From contig JAIBJP010000006.1 in assembly GCA_020029625.1 (NCBI GenBank), positions 1 through 28,443 of the forward strand: a stretch of DNA of 28,443 bases. Direction: 5' to 3'. This DNA is from Actinomycetota bacterium. GTDB lineage: Bacteria; Actinomycetota; Thermoleophilia; Gaiellales; Gaiellaceae. Positions 14,117-21,588 of the stretch are shown here, in pieces. Positions within the stretch are counted from its first letter, which is position 1, and the number at the start of each line of letters is the position of its first letter. The position numbers were made by a program, and so were the translations under genes. A model generated the notes under the pieces. The model did no database searches and had not been told where the DNA came from. It worked only from the letters and a program-made list of their open reading frames with translations.

Positions 14117-15415
14117 GTGGAACTCGCCTTCGAGCTCGCATTCGCCGCCGGCCTGACGGCCGTGGCGCTGTCCTTCGGGGCTCTCGCGCTCGGCCGTGCC
14201 CGCGAGCGCTACCTGGTCCTACTGACCGCAGTGCTTGCCGTCGCTGCCCTCGCGGCCGCGGGCGCTCTGACGGTCAACGTGCTCCAGCGCTTCACCGACA
14301 ACGATCCGCTGCTTCTGGCGGCGGGAGGGCTGGCTGCGGCCGCCATCGCCGAGCTCGGCCTGGTGGCCCTCGCAAGAGGGCTTCGACGCACCCGCGAACT
14401 CGAGCGACTCAGCGAAGCCGCTCGCGAAGACCTTGCCTCCTTCGTCGAGACGGAAGTCCGCGAGCGGGTGCTCGAGCTCGAGCGGCTGCTCGCGCGTGAG
14501 CGCGCCAACGCCAGCCACCAGCTGAGCGAGCAGGAGCGGCGACTGGCCGAGGAGCGCCGGAACATCGTCGAGCGCCAGACAGAGCGCGCGCGCGTCGAGC
14601 TCACGCAGGCGGTCTCCGCGGTTCAGGAACGTCTCGAGCGGCGGCTGATGGCCTGGGCGGCCGACCTCGACCGCGGGCAGCGGGAGCTCGAGGCCCACCT
14701 GACCGGGCTCTCCGAGCGGCAACGCGTGGCGGTGGCGGCCTACGAGGCACGGCTCGCGGCGGACACGGAACACGTGGAGGCGGCCAGCGAGGAGCAGAAG
14801 GTCGCGCTTTTGAAGCTCCGAGAGGCTCTTCATCGTCTCGGCACCGAGTTCCTCGAGGAAGGCCGGTCGGAGATCGAAGTGCACGCCGCGGAGCGTCGCC
14901 GCGCGCTCCACGAGGTCGGCGAGCGGATCCGAAACCGCGAGCGCGCCTTGCGCGAGCAGATCGAGCGAGAGGAAGGCGAGGCGCGGAGCCGGCTCGCGTC
15001 CGGCCTCGCCGACGCCGAGAAGCGACATCTGGCGGCGCTCGAACGCGCTTTCGACAGGGCCGCCACCCGCCTCTCGGAATACGCAGAGAAGCAGTTCGAC
15101 GCCCAGATCCGTGCTTCGCGGGAGAAGGCCGCCGAGCGCCTTTCCCGCGAGCTCGAGAAGGGGATCGAGCAATTCGCCCGCCAGGCGGAACAGGATGTCG
15201 CGAGTCGAATCTCGGACCTGGCCCGCCAGACTGCCGACCGGCTCCAGCGGCGCATTACAGACGCGGCTCGAACCGGAGAGGCACAGCACGACGTGGCCGC
15301 CGACCGCGTGAGGCAGCTCTCGGAGCGGTTGGAAGAGGCGATCGCCGCGGCGGAGGATCGGCTCGCGGTCATCGAAACCGATTTCGCCCGAACGGGTCGT
15401 GCCGAGAGCGATTAG
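14117..15415 (+). CDS. Membrane-anchored long coiled-coil protein
   Basis: 432 residues from GTG at 14117. Three hydrophobic helices occupy about residues 1-90 (ELAFAAGLTAVALSFGALAL, VLLTAVLAVAALAAAGALTV, LLLAAGGLAAAAIAELGLVA). From about 95 to the end the sequence is continuous charged helix rich in Glu, Arg, Ala and Leu (RERVLELERLLARERANASH, AAERLSRELEKGIEQFARQA), i.e. a coiled coil of roughly 330 residues in the cytoplasm. This architecture suits a scaffold, a cell-division/polarity factor or a receptor-like signalling stalk. No HAMP, methyl-accepting or kinase domain is visible. It is last of its strand run and has its own leaderless promoter. Confidence 0.8.
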   Translation: MELAFELAFAAGLTAVALSFGALALGRARERYLVLLTAVLAVAALAAAGALTVNVLQRFTDNDPLLLAAGGLAAAAIAELGLVALARGLRRTRELERLSEAAREDLASFVETEVRERVLELERLLARERANASHQLSEQERRLAEERRNIVERQTERARVELTQAVSAVQERLERRLMAWAADLDRGQRELEAHLTGLSERQRVAVAAYEARLAADTEHVEAASEEQKVALLKLREALHRLGTEFLEEGRSEIEVHAAERRRALHEVGERIRNRERALREQIEREEGEARSRLASGLADAEKRHLAALERAFDRAATRLSEYAEKQFDAQIRASREKAAERLSRELEKGIEQFARQAEQDVASRISDLARQTADRLQRRITDAARTGEAQHDVAADRVRQLSERLEEAIAAAEDRLAVIETDFARTGRAESD

Positions 15416-15466
15416 CGCTTACTTTTCGGAGCAGGGTTCGTCTGAATTAGGCCGAACCTACGCGGG

Positions 15467-15670
15467 ATGGAAGAGTTGACGATCCTCGAACGGGACCAGG
15501 ACGAGCGCGGGAAAGTCGAAAGTTGGCGCCTTCACGTCCTCATGGAGGCCGGCTACCCGCTTCCACTCGCGGAGCGGATCGCCCAGAGCGAGGCCGACCT
15601 TCACGAAGCCGTGGAGCTGGTCGGTCATCGCGGCTGCTCGGCCGACGTCGCGGCACAGATCCTCCTCTAG
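15467..15670 (+). CDS. Small hypothetical protein (67 aa)
   Basis: 67 residues, ATG at 15467. Sequence MEELTILERDQDERGKVESW followed by RLHVLMEAGYPLPLAERIAQ and a Cys-containing tail HRGCSADVAAQILL. Residues 20-50 read as a helix-turn-helix-sized helical pair, and the W-R-x-x-x-L-x-x-AGY pattern is one I associate with small actinobacterial proteins of unknown role. There is no clear SD or TANNNT at the usual distance; a GGTTCG/CGAACC hairpin (15435-15440/15453-15458) lies just upstream. Normal codon use supports it as real. Confidence 0.65.
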   Translation: MEELTILERDQDERGKVESWRLHVLMEAGYPLPLAERIAQSEADLHEAVELVGHRGCSADVAAQILL

Positions 15671-15692
15671 CGTTTCGCCTCTAGCGTTTTCG
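15664..15692 (+). repeat. Tandem duplication of 14-15 bases at the stop codon
   Basis: CCTCTAGCGTTTCG (15664-15677) is followed directly by CCTCTAGCGTTTTCG (15678-15692), differing by one extra T. The first copy includes the stop TAG of the 67-aa gene. It looks like a recent slippage duplication. Confidence 0.8.
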
Positions 15693-15729
15693 GCACGGCT
15701 CCGCGACTCCCCGCGTACGTGCGCTGAGC

Positions 15730-15735
15730 TAGATT
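15730..15735 (+). promoter_or_regulatory. -10 box (TAGATT) of xseA
   Basis: TAGATT 7 nt before the GTG at 15743. The preceding GTG at 15741 is followed by an in-frame TGA, so 15743 is the only usable start here, and the box agrees with it. Confidence 0.6.
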
Positions 15736-15742
15736 CGACCGT

Positions 15743-16831
15743 GTGAAGGTCGAGCACGAGCTTCAGGGGGATCGCAAGGTCTACACCGTCTCAGCGTTCA
15801 ATCGCGGCGTTGCTTCGTGGCTCACGCGACTGCCGACCATCTGGGTCGAGGGCGAGGTCACGGAGTTCCGGCGCCAGGATCGCTGGCAGAGCGTCTTCTT
15901 CACCCTGAAGGATCCCCGGGACGGCTCCTGTCTTCCCGTCAGCATGCCGCGGAGCGGCTTCGACGCGCTCCGCCTCGAGCTCGTCGACGGCACGACGGTT
16001 CACGTTTTCGGCCGGCCCGAGCTCTTCGCCGCCCGTGGCGAGTTTCGCCTCCGGGCGCTAACGATCGAGCCGCTGGGGCTCGGAGCTCTCTTGGCGGGAA
16101 TCGAGCAGCTCAAGCGCCGACTCGCCGGCGAAGGCCTGTTCGCGGCGGCACGCAAGCGGCCGTTGCCGCTCTTCCCCCGCCGGATCGCCCTCGTGACCGG
16201 CAACGAGGCCGCGGCGAAGCGCGACTTCGTCACCGCGGTCACGGCTCGCTTCCCCGCTGCGCAGATCGTCATCGCGCAGACATACGTGCAGGGACCGCGC
16301 GCCGCCCCGGCTCTTACGACTGCGCTCGCGGACATAGTCAGGGAACCAGGCGTCGAAGTCGTCGTCCTCACCCGCGGCGGAGGCAGCTTCGAGGACTTGC
16401 TGCCGTTCAGTGACGAGAGAGTCGTCCGCGCCGTGGCCGGCTGTCCCGTGCCCGTGGTCTCGGCGGTCGGCCACGAGCAGGACACGCCTCTCTGCGATCT
16501 CGCTGCCGACGCCCGCGCGTCCACGCCGACGGCAGCAGCTCGGCTGGTCGTCCCGGACGAGGGCGAGCTCCGTGAGCGCCTTCGCGCGCTCCGGGCGCGA
16601 CTCGACCGCGCTCCCCTGCTTCTTGTCGAGCGCAAGAGGGCGGTGCTCGACTCGCTGGCCGGCCGCTTGCGTACGTTGTCTCATCAGGCAACATTGGCTA
16701 GAGGGTACGCGATCGTCCGGATGGACACGGGCATCGTTCGCGCAGCCTCGGCGATCGCTCCCGGCGACCGCATCGACGTCGAGCTAGCCGAAGGCGCGCT
16801 TGCCGCGCGCGTCGAGGAGACACGCCCGTGA
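15743..16831 (+). CDS. xseA: Exodeoxyribonuclease VII large subunit
   Basis: 362 residues from GTG at 15743. It is the catalytic subunit of the ATP-independent single-strand exonuclease that acts in both directions in DNA repair. The N-terminal OB-fold is visible (WVEGEVTEFRRQDRWQSVFFTLKD), then the catalytic domain: RRIALVTGNEAAAKRDF, VVLTRGGGSFEDLLPFSDERVVRAV, PVVSAVGHEQDTPLCDLAADARASTPTAAA. It is short compared with E. coli (456): the helical region between the catalytic core and the C-terminal segment (LARGYAIVR) is strongly reduced. xseB follows with a GTGA overlap, as expected for the complex. Confidence 0.95.
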   Translation: MKVEHELQGDRKVYTVSAFNRGVASWLTRLPTIWVEGEVTEFRRQDRWQSVFFTLKDPRDGSCLPVSMPRSGFDALRLELVDGTTVHVFGRPELFAARGEFRLRALTIEPLGLGALLAGIEQLKRRLAGEGLFAAARKRPLPLFPRRIALVTGNEAAAKRDFVTAVTARFPAAQIVIAQTYVQGPRAAPALTTALADIVREPGVEVVVLTRGGGSFEDLLPFSDERVVRAVAGCPVPVVSAVGHEQDTPLCDLAADARASTPTAAARLVVPDEGELRERLRALRARLDRAPLLLVERKRAVLDSLAGRLRTLSHQATLARGYAIVRMDTGIVRAASAIAPGDRIDVELAEGALAARVEETRP

Positions 16832-17034
16832 ACGACGCTGTCCCTTTCGAGGAGGCCCAGCGCGAACTCGAGCGGATCGTGTCCGAGCTGGAAAGCGGTC
16901 GCGCGAGCCTCGAGGACGCCGTCGTCCTCTGGGAGCGCGGCGACGAGCTCTACCGTTACTGCCTCGGCAAGCTCGACTCGGCCGAGGGAAAGATCGACGA
17001 GCTCGGGGCCCGGATCGAGGAGGCACGTCCCTGA
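16828..17034 (+). CDS. xseB: Exodeoxyribonuclease VII small subunit
   Basis: 68 residues, GTG overlapping the xseA stop (GTGA). The family pattern is clear: FEEAQRELERIVSELESGRA, SLEDAVVLWERGDELYRYC, then a third helix KLDSAEGKIDEL. Several copies bind the extended helices of XseA and are required for activity. Its TGA overlaps a CTG that is probably the start of the next gene. Confidence 0.95.
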   Translation: MNDAVPFEEAQRELERIVSELESGRASLEDAVVLWERGDELYRYCLGKLDSAEGKIDELGARIEEARP

Positions 17035-17636
17035 TCGGCTGGCTCTATGACTTGATGGCGCGCGGTTCCGAGGAGCGCGAGCTGGGGGCCCGACGGCATG
17101 AGCTGCTGGGCGGCCTCACAGGAGACGTGCTCGAAATCGGGGCTGGCACTGGAGCCAGCCTCCCTCACTACGAGCACGCCGCGCGCGTCGTCGCGCTCGA
17201 GCCGGACGCGAGCATGGCGAAGCGTCTCCCGGCCAAGGCCGCCGCAGCGAGGGTGCCCGTGGAGGTCGTAGAGGCCGCCGCAGAAGCGATGCCCTTTCCC
17301 GACGAGAGCTTCGACGTCGTCGTCTCCGCTTTCATGCTCTGCTCGGTCGTGGACCCGCCTGCCGTGCTCGCCGAGGCTCGGCGCGTCCTCAAGCCGGGTG
17401 GCAGGCTCGTCCTGCTCGAGCATGTGCTCGCGGAGGGCCGGATGGCCCGCTGGCAGGAGCGGCTGACTCCGCTACACCGGAAACTCGCCGGAAACTGCCA
17501 CCTGAACCGCGACACGCGGGCGACGGTCGCTGCTGCCGGCTTCGACACCGCGGGCGTCGAGCGCACACGGCTTCCAGGCCTGACGCCCCTCACTTGCGAC
17601 GGGGTTCAGGGAGTGGCGATCAAGACTTCTTCGTAG
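17031..17636 (+). CDS. Class I SAM-dependent methyltransferase (probable CTG start)
   Basis: 201 residues if translation starts at CTG 17031, which overlaps the xseB stop as CTGA; the first conventional starts are TTG 17052 and ATG 17055, which would cut into IGWLYDLMARGSEERE, the family's N-terminal helix. Motif I is DVLEIGAGTGASLPHY, then VVALEPDASM, VEAAAEAMPFPDESFDVVVSAFMLCSV and LKPGGRLVLLEHV, all typical of the UbiE/PmtA/METTL7-like group. The C-terminal part (WQERLTPLHRKLAGNCHLNRDT) also matches that group. The substrate is unknown; a lipid or thiol is possible. Cotranscribed with xseAB; the final 31 bases overlap the convergent DNA methyltransferase gene. Confidence 0.8.
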   Translation: MIGWLYDLMARGSEERELGARRHELLGGLTGDVLEIGAGTGASLPHYEHAARVVALEPDASMAKRLPAKAAAARVPVEVVEAAAEAMPFPDESFDVVVSAFMLCSVVDPPAVLAEARRVLKPGGRLVLLEHVLAEGRMARWQERLTPLHRKLAGNCHLNRDTRATVAAAGFDTAGVERTRLPGLTPLTCDGVQGVAIKTSS

Positions 17637-18685
17637 AACTCGCCCCGGCGGCGCCCGGTGCGGCGGTTCACGTGGCGGATGCTGCGATCCTCGAGCTTGA
17701 GCCCCGCGGCCGAGAGGATGCCGTCGTAGAGCCCGCGCCGGTCGTTGACGACGATCACCATCTTGCCGCTCCTCCGCAGCGATCGCCGCGCGCGAGCAAG
17801 CACCGCGGCGACGTCTTCGCAGTAGCCCTTGACGCCGCGTCCGATCTCGTCCGCGTCCCGCCGTTCGAGCCCCAGCAGCTCGTAGGCGTACGCATGCTGC
17901 TCGTGGTAGTCGATGAGGCCGGGATACGGAGGCGAGGTCAGCACGAGGTCGACGGGCCCGGGCGGATCGAGCTCCCGAGCGTCGCCGTGCAGGACGGTGA
18001 CCGGCTCCGACGAGCGCACGTCGGCGAACTCCTGCACGCGTTGCACGGCGTCGCGGACGTAGCGCTTGAGGAACTTCTCCGCCTCGCCGACCGGACGGCA
18101 GACGCGACGGTGCTTGTGGCAGAAGTACTCCTGTTGGACGGGCTCGGCCGGGAAATCGAGGTCGTCGTGGCGCGCGAGCCGTGCGGAGCGCGCCGAGCGG
18201 GAGAGGACCACCTGCCAGAGCTCGGGGTACTCCGTTCCTGCGATTCGCTCGCGAAAGGCGACGAGCTCGCCCACCGAGCGGGGTGCGAACCAGCGCTTCA
18301 GGTAGGGGGAAGTGGAGGCAGACTTGGCGGGCGTCTCCGGAGCCGAGAGGCGGACGACGTCGGCCAGAAGCGCGTGGGGCTCGTACGTGGACGTCTTGAC
18401 CCGCATCAGCAGGCAGTTGAAGGCGGACACGTCGCACCCGGCCGCGCGGGCACCGAAGGCGTTCGACTCGACGAGCGTCGTGCCCGATCCGGCGAACGGA
18501 TCCCATATGAGGTTTCCGGGCCGGGCATGTCGGCGCAGGAAGACTTCGGCGAGTTGGGGCACGAACTTGCCGAGGTACGGATGGAGGCGGTGTACGTGCT
18601 TCGTGCGCTCACGCTCGGGCAGCTCATTCTCCGACCACGAGAGCTCGAGGTCGATTTCCTGGTAGAGGGCCGCCTGCGTTTGCAT
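17606..18685 (-). CDS. DNA methyltransferase (N4-cytosine/N6-adenine type), orphan
   Basis: 359 residues. SAM-binding motif I is IWDPFAGSGTTLVES (60-74) and the catalytic motif is DLVLTSPPYPGLIDYHEQHA (246-265), as in amino-methyltransferases of the SPPY (N4-cytosine) kind. Motif I comes first, with about 180 residues between, so the order is alpha-like. Residues 29-45 (KHVHRLHPYLGKFVPQL) are the HxxHPYxxKFxPQ segment seen in this family. The spacer holds a Cys-rich element C189-H-K-H-R-R-V-C196 that could bind a metal. No restriction endonuclease, specificity subunit or phage gene is nearby, so it is probably a solitary regulatory or housekeeping methylase; an RNA target is less likely. Confidence 0.8.
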   Translation of the reverse strand: MQTQAALYQEIDLELSWSENELPERERTKHVHRLHPYLGKFVPQLAEVFLRRHARPGNLIWDPFAGSGTTLVESNAFGARAAGCDVSAFNCLLMRVKTSTYEPHALLADVVRLSAPETPAKSASTSPYLKRWFAPRSVGELVAFRERIAGTEYPELWQVVLSRSARSARLARHDDLDFPAEPVQQEYFCHKHRRVCRPVGEAEKFLKRYVRDAVQRVQEFADVRSSEPVTVLHGDARELDPPGPVDLVLTSPPYPGLIDYHEQHAYAYELLGLERRDADEIGRGVKGYCEDVAAVLARARRSLRRSGKMVIVVNDRRGLYDGILSAAGLKLEDRSIRHVNRRTGRRRGEFYEEVLIATP

Positions 18686-18726
18686 CGGCGCGGTGTTCGC
18701 CGCTTTCCCGCCCGGACCTTCTCTCG

Positions 18727-18732
18727 TATGAT
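18727..18732 (+). promoter_or_regulatory. -10 box (TATGAT) of the cNMP-binding protein gene
   Basis: TATGAT, five of six consensus bases, 9 nt before the ATG at 18742. No convincing -35. It serves the gene at 18742 and perhaps the small gene at 19178. No matching box is seen in front of the divergent methyltransferase. Confidence 0.6.
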
Positions 18733-18741
18733 CTCGCGCGG

Positions 18742-19164
18742 ATGGCCACGTCCCCCCAGGAAGCTCTTCGCAACGTCCCGATCTTCTCGGACCTGTCCGA
18801 CGATGACCTCGAGCTGCTCGCCCGCCAGATGAAGGAGCGCCGGTTCTCGGAAGGCTCCGCGGTGACCAAGGAGGGGGCCGGCGCCGCGGGCTTCTTCGTC
18901 ATCGTCGAGGGCAACGCGACGGTCAGCGTGGGTGGAGAGGTCAGCGGCACGCTCGGGCCCGGCGACTATTTCGGCGAGATCGCGCTGATCGACGAAGGGA
19001 CGCGCTCGGCGAGCATCACCGCCGCGACGGACATCCTCAGCTACGGGCTCACGGCCTGGGAGTTCAAGCCCTTCGTGGAGGAGCACCCGCAGGTGGCGTG
19101 GGCGATGCTCCAGACGCTCGCCCGGCGCCTCCGCGAGGCGCAGGCGCACGAGCACACGCACTAG
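18742..19164 (+). CDS. Cyclic-nucleotide-binding (Crp/cNMP) domain protein
   Basis: 140 residues consisting of a single CNB domain: LRNVPIFSDLSDDDLELLAR at the start, a beta-roll with SAVTKEGAGAAGFFVIVEGN, and the phosphate-binding cassette GDYFGEIALIDEGTRSASITA, with the Glu and Arg that contact the cyclic nucleotide ribose and phosphate. It ends with a helical LARRLREAQAHEHTH. There is no DNA-binding HTH or enzyme domain, so it is a stand-alone sensor or regulatory subunit acting on an unknown partner. The next small gene begins 13 bases downstream. Confidence 0.9.
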   Translation: MATSPQEALRNVPIFSDLSDDDLELLARQMKERRFSEGSAVTKEGAGAAGFFVIVEGNATVSVGGEVSGTLGPGDYFGEIALIDEGTRSASITAATDILSYGLTAWEFKPFVEEHPQVAWAMLQTLARRLREAQAHEHTH

Positions 19165-19177
19165 GAAGGGGGTTCGA

Positions 19178-19375
19178 ATGGGCTGGCTCGACAACCTGTG
19201 GCGGCGACGCCAGGGTCAGGCGACCGAAACGCCCGAAGACACCGCGAGGGCCAGGGCGAGCGAGAGCGAGAAGCGGTCGGATCAGGAAGAGGCCGACCTC
19301 CTCGAGGAGGACGCGCACCGCTTCCGCGACGAAGAGATCTTCCGAGAGCCCCGGATTCCGCCCGGCACCGGCTAG
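19178..19375 (+). CDS. Small charged hypothetical protein (65 aa)
   Basis: 65 residues, ATG 19178 with a good Shine-Dalgarno (GGAAGGGGG, about 6 nt before the start), one of few clear ones in the window. MGWLDNLWRRRQGQ is an amphipathic, Trp-containing N-terminal helix that could touch a membrane; the rest is highly acidic and charged (EADLLEEDAHRFRDEEIFRE) and probably disordered. No family known. Likely cotranscribed with the CNB-domain gene and perhaps its partner. Confidence 0.65.
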   Translation: MGWLDNLWRRRQGQATETPEDTARARASESEKRSDQEEADLLEEDAHRFRDEEIFREPRIPPGTG

Positions 19376-19380
19376 AAGTC

Positions 19381-20412
19381 CTAGGCGATCCGTTCGACGC
19401 GCGCATCGCCGTCGACTTCGACGTCCGTCACCTCGGGCATCCGCCGCAGCATCGCGAACGAGAAGCCTTCGCGGGCGAGGAAGAGACCGCCCAGACCGAC
19501 GCCGACGGACGCCTCGATCGCCTGGAGCCCGATCCCATAGGCGAAGCCATGCGGGTAGCCCACGCCGTACGAGAGGAGCGCGAAGGCGATCGCGGCCTGG
19601 AGCAACCCGACGTTCCCGGGCCAGAACGGGAAGACGGTGACGACGTTCATCAGCAGGAGGACGAGGGCGGCGGCCGGAAAGCCGAGGTCGATCTGGAAGG
19701 CCTTGAAGGCCGCCCAGACAGCGAAGAGCTGGGCCGTCCAACCCAGGAGCTGGAAGAGGACGGCGGCGATCGCAGGCCCGGGCCGCCGAAAGACGGTCAG
19801 CCCCTCGCGCGCCATTCGCAGGACACGCCGCACCGGCCCGATCTCCTCCTGGAGGGGGCGATGATGCCGGCGCGCCAGCACGATCCCTGCCAGGAATAGC
19901 CCGACACCGACGCCGATGACGATCGCCAGCGCGGGCCTCGCCCATTGGGGGATCCGCGCGGTGTAGAGGACGTAGACGACGAGACCCACGGATGCGACGA
20001 CGTCGAACATGCGGTGGGCGAAGACGGTCCCGACGATGGTGGCCCACGTGCCCGGCCGGCGGCGCAGGTGCCGCGTGATGACCGCGACGCGCGCGAGCTC
20101 CCCCACGCGCCCCGGCAGCGCGATGTTTCCGAGCAAGCCGACACAGAAGGCGGAGAAGACGACTCGCCAGCGTGGCCAAGGCGGCTGGATCGCGTGCCTG
20201 ATCACGACGCGCCAGGCCGACGCGCGCACGGCAACCGAGAAGAGGTTGATCCCTACAGCCAGCGCGACCCAGAACCAAGAGACCGCCCGAAAGGCATCTC
20301 CGATGCGCGAAAAGTCCGGGTGGTGCCAGACGAGGAGGCCGACCAGGATGGCCAGGAGCGAGGCGACGAGCGCCACGCGACCGGCGCTGCTTGCGGGGAT
20401 CGGGAGACGCAT
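19381..20412 (-). CDS. Lysylphosphatidylglycerol synthase TM-like / AglD-family membrane protein
   Basis: 343 residues from the ATG at 20412, which overlaps the glycosyltransferase stop by one base (TGATG). About eight membrane helices; the core UPF0104 segments ALPGRVGELARVAVITRHL and AHRMFDVVASVGLVVYV, and the later FWPGNVGLLQAAIAFAL, define the family (flippase-like region of MprF, archaeal AglD). Members are linked to moving or modifying glycolipids and phospholipids. Being directly after a GT4 glycosyltransferase, it could help translocate the lipid-linked sugar made by that enzyme; this is inference. The upstream extension to 20907 is the shadow of the glycosyltransferase. Confidence 0.85.
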   Translation of the reverse strand: MRLPIPASSAGRVALVASLLAILVGLLVWHHPDFSRIGDAFRAVSWFWVALAVGINLFSVAVRASAWRVVIRHAIQPPWPRWRVVFSAFCVGLLGNIALPGRVGELARVAVITRHLRRRPGTWATIVGTVFAHRMFDVVASVGLVVYVLYTARIPQWARPALAIVIGVGVGLFLAGIVLARRHHRPLQEEIGPVRRVLRMAREGLTVFRRPGPAIAAVLFQLLGWTAQLFAVWAAFKAFQIDLGFPAAALVLLLMNVVTVFPFWPGNVGLLQAAIAFALLSYGVGYPHGFAYGIGLQAIEASVGVGLGGLFLAREGFSFAMLRRMPEVTDVEVDGDARVERIA

Positions 20413-21554
20413 CAGGCCGCAGCCTGCTCCCTGACCCCTTCGTCCTGGAGCTCCTCGTAGATCGTCAGCAGGCGCCTGGCGATCGGCTCCCAGGAGTAGC
20501 GCTCCGCGACCTTCCGCGCGCCTTCGCCGAGCCTTTGTCGCCGCGTCTCGTCCTCGAGCAGCTCGATGAGCGCGTGGGCGAGTGGTTCGGGTTCGCCCGG
20601 CGGGACGAGCACGGCGCTCTCCGGGGTAGCGACCGCCGCATAGCCGTCGATGTCCGACGCGACGGCCGGCGTCGCGGACGCGAACGCACGCGTCAACACC
20701 ATCCCGAAGCTCTCGCCTCCGAGCGCGGGAGCCGCGAGCAGGCTCGCGCGCTCGAGCTCGAGCGTGAGCTCGTCCTCGTACAGCCCGCCCAGAAGATCCA
20801 CGCTGTCCAGCGAGAGTCCCTCGCGGCGTGCCAGCCAGCGGACGGAAAGCGGATCGGCGCCGACGACTCGCAGGCGAGCTCCTGTACGAACGGCGACCGG
20901 AGGCCACGCCCGTAGGACGATCTGGAGCCCCTTTCTCTGTTCGTTGCGGCCGATGAAGACCACATTGCCGTCCCGGCTCCCTGCGTCGAAGCGCGGCGGC
21001 AGGTCAACCCCATTCGGGATCACCTCGAACGGCCCGCCGACGAACGGCTCCGCCGAGCGGCGCGCCGCCTCCGAGACGGCGATCCGGTAGTCGATGCGAC
21101 CAGCGACCGGGCCCCAGACGAGCTTCGCGAACGGATACCAACCGAGGTCGCCGGCCGCGTGGCAAGTCACCACGATCGGGCACTCGGCAATCGCGAGCGC
21201 GTAAACCGCCAGGATTGGAGTGAACGGCTCGTGCACGTGCAGGACGTCGAAACGCTCGTCCTTGAGCGCGCGCTTCATACGGCGCATCGCCGGGGGCGAC
21301 AGGATGATGTTGGGGAGAGATGCGTTGGCCGGCACGATCACCGAGCGTCCAACCGCGATAACGTAGTCGGGCGGCGGCGTATGCCGGCCTTCCTTGGGGT
21401 GGAGGAGCTTCGTCAGCCGGCCCGGAGGGTCGTTGCCGACGATCAGCTTCGCTTCGACGCCGAGCGCTTGCAGGGCCCGTGCCTGGTGGTCGGCATGCTC
21501 GAGGACGCCGCCCCAGAACGACCACGAGTAGGGCACGACGATCCCCACCTTCAT
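20412..21554 (-). CDS. Glycosyltransferase family 4, PimA-like
   Basis: 380 residues from the ATG at 21554, where MKVGIVVPYSWSFWGGVLEH matches the PimA-type start; TAGGCT lies 7 nt upstream. GT-B fold: VLHVHEPFTPILA, VVTCHAAGDLGWYPF, IAVSEAARR, VIPNGVDLP, VVFIGRNEQRKGL and the donor-site ALGGESFGMVLTRAFASATPAVASDI (ESFGxVL, the conserved Glu pair region). In mycobacteria PimA adds mannose from GDP-mannose to phosphatidylinositol on the cytoplasmic face. The similarity supports a phospholipid glycosylation role, but the acceptor is not shown. Two genes in the operon: this and the AglD-like membrane protein. Confidence 0.85.
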   Translation of the reverse strand: MKVGIVVPYSWSFWGGVLEHADHQARALQALGVEAKLIVGNDPPGRLTKLLHPKEGRHTPPPDYVIAVGRSVIVPANASLPNIILSPPAMRRMKRALKDERFDVLHVHEPFTPILAVYALAIAECPIVVTCHAAGDLGWYPFAKLVWGPVAGRIDYRIAVSEAARRSAEPFVGGPFEVIPNGVDLPPRFDAGSRDGNVVFIGRNEQRKGLQIVLRAWPPVAVRTGARLRVVGADPLSVRWLARREGLSLDSVDLLGGLYEDELTLELERASLLAAPALGGESFGMVLTRAFASATPAVASDIDGYAAVATPESAVLVPPGEPEPLAHALIELLEDETRRQRLGEGARKVAERYSWEPIARRLLTIYEELQDEGVREQAAA

Positions 21555-21561
21555 GCGGGGC

Positions 21562-21580
21562 AGCCTAGCCGGATTAGACT
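21562..21580. promoter_or_regulatory. Back-to-back -10 boxes for the glycosyltransferase and the aminotransferase
   Basis: Minus strand TAGGCT (21567-21562) is 7 nt before the ATG at 21554; plus strand TAGACT (21575-21580) is 8 nt before the ATG at 21589. The boxes are separate, 7 bases apart, within a 34-base gap. Both messages would be leaderless. Confidence 0.6.
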
Positions 21581-21588
21581 CGCCCGCA

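Noticed and set aside
17594..18832. 412-codon plus-strand frame opposite the DNA methyltransferase
   Set aside because: Shadow of the methyltransferase gene, which shows DPFAGSGTT and TSPPY on the minus strand.
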